Origin: Hypomyces perniciosus | Taxonomy: Eukaryota > Ascomycota > Sordariomycetes > Hypocreales > Hypocreaceae | Direction of reading: 5' to 3' | Length of the DNA: 64,000 nucleotides | Assembly: GCA_008477525.1 (NCBI GenBank) | Contig: SPDT01000002.1 | Location: 3,472,001 to 3,536,000, forward strand | Part shown: in pieces, positions 63,648 to 64,000 of the stretch | Numbering within the stretch: the first letter of the stretch is position 1 | Layout: the number at the start of each line of letters is the position of its first letter | Position numbers and translations under genes: made by a program | Notes under the pieces: model-generated | The model's database searches: none | The model's input: the letters and a program-made list of their open reading frames with translations, nothing else | Told to the model about the DNA's origin: nothing

Positions 63648-64000
63648 GCTAATAGCTGTTATGGCTTATTATATAGCGCAGCGGGGTAATTTTGCAAATC
63701 TGTCTCTCCGCTAAGGCCTATCAGGTCTTAACAGCACATAAAAAAGGAGGAATTCGGAGAGCTTTACCTTCCTCGAGAGCTGGCCTCACAACTCATACAG
63801 CTCTGCTGCCAACACATTACCTCGCAAAAGGCTCTTCGTCTCGCAAAGGACACCGCCAACACATCGCCTCGCAAAAGGCACAGCCTGCCCTAAACCCCTT
63901 GCTAGACCCTATATAGGGCTCAGCAGCTGACGCTCAGGTAATTTCCCCTCTGCAAAGAGGATTTTTCCTCCTGGTGCCTGAATCCTGAGGCCTATGGCCT
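63648..64000. repeat. Dispersed repeat D, copy 2 (continues past window)
   Basis: The block at 63870-64000 (cctgccctaaacccc, then ggtgcctgaatcctgaggcc) matches 50030-50150 with roughly one difference in five bases. The tcgcaaaaggc motif occurs three times in 63820-63885. The element's other end is outside the window. Confidence 0.65.

Noticed and set aside
1..64000. CRISPR arrays, bacterial operons, rRNA genes
   Set aside because: None is seen; the window is fungal nuclear DNA with spliceosomal introns, and the repeats are transposon-derived.

Overview
The window looks like a chromosome segment of a filamentous ascomycete, probably Eurotiomycetes (an Aspergillus/Penicillium relative); this is an inference. 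The support is short introns (45-80 bp, GT..AG, CTRAC-like branch sites), Tad-type LINEs, pogo and Tc1-type DNA transposons, Mutator-like elements, Ty3/gypsy and Ty1/copia LTR elements, and strong C-to-T/G-to-A decay at CpA/TpG, the signature of repeat-induced point mutation (RIP). It is an accessory, repeat-dominated region with a few intact single-copy genes.

Layout. 1-11 kb: relic of an adenylation-domain (acyl-CoA synthetase/NRPS-like) gene, split by a RIP-decayed 5.9-kb LINE with a perfect 14-bp target duplication, then a broken HSL-type esterase. 11.7-12.6 kb: intact alpha/beta-hydrolase with a Cys nucleophile motif. 13.2-14.2 kb: pogo/Fot transposase remnant. 14.6-15.8 kb: four-exon acyl-CoA thioesterase. 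15.9-18.3 kb: aspartate aminotransferase relic and a terpene-synthase-like relic. 18.4-21.7 kb: apparently intact Mutator-like element (939-aa transposase). 22.4-28 kb: MITE, paired hairpins, diverged direct repeats and an intact MAO-type amine oxidase. 28.6-41.5 kb: very AT-rich nest (gypsy LTR and gag; a second MULE inside it; a copia element; an 80-bp-LTR TRIM inside the copia 3' LTR). 41.5-45.4 kb: unique sequence with a Myb/SANT-like gene. 46-50.9 kb: LINE fragment and two oppositely oriented gypsy LTRs. 50.9-55.3 kb: divergent pair of genes for predicted secreted proteins. 56-58 kb: second MITE and an inverted-repeat element carrying a histidine-phosphatase fragment. 58.2-59.9 kb: complete chromate-transporter-family gene with a Tc1-like element less than 100 bp upstream of its start codon. 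61.7-64 kb: repeat-associated ORF with one nonsense codon and a dispersed repeat at the edge.

The genes do not form one obvious pathway. Intact genes (hydrolase, thioesterase, amine oxidase, Myb-like factor, secreted pair, chromate transporter) sit between decayed metabolic genes and transposons of several ages. The most novel candidates are the divergent secreted-protein pair, the captured phosphatase fragment, the TRIM with a long tRNA-iMet-complementary stretch, and the paired covarying hairpins.
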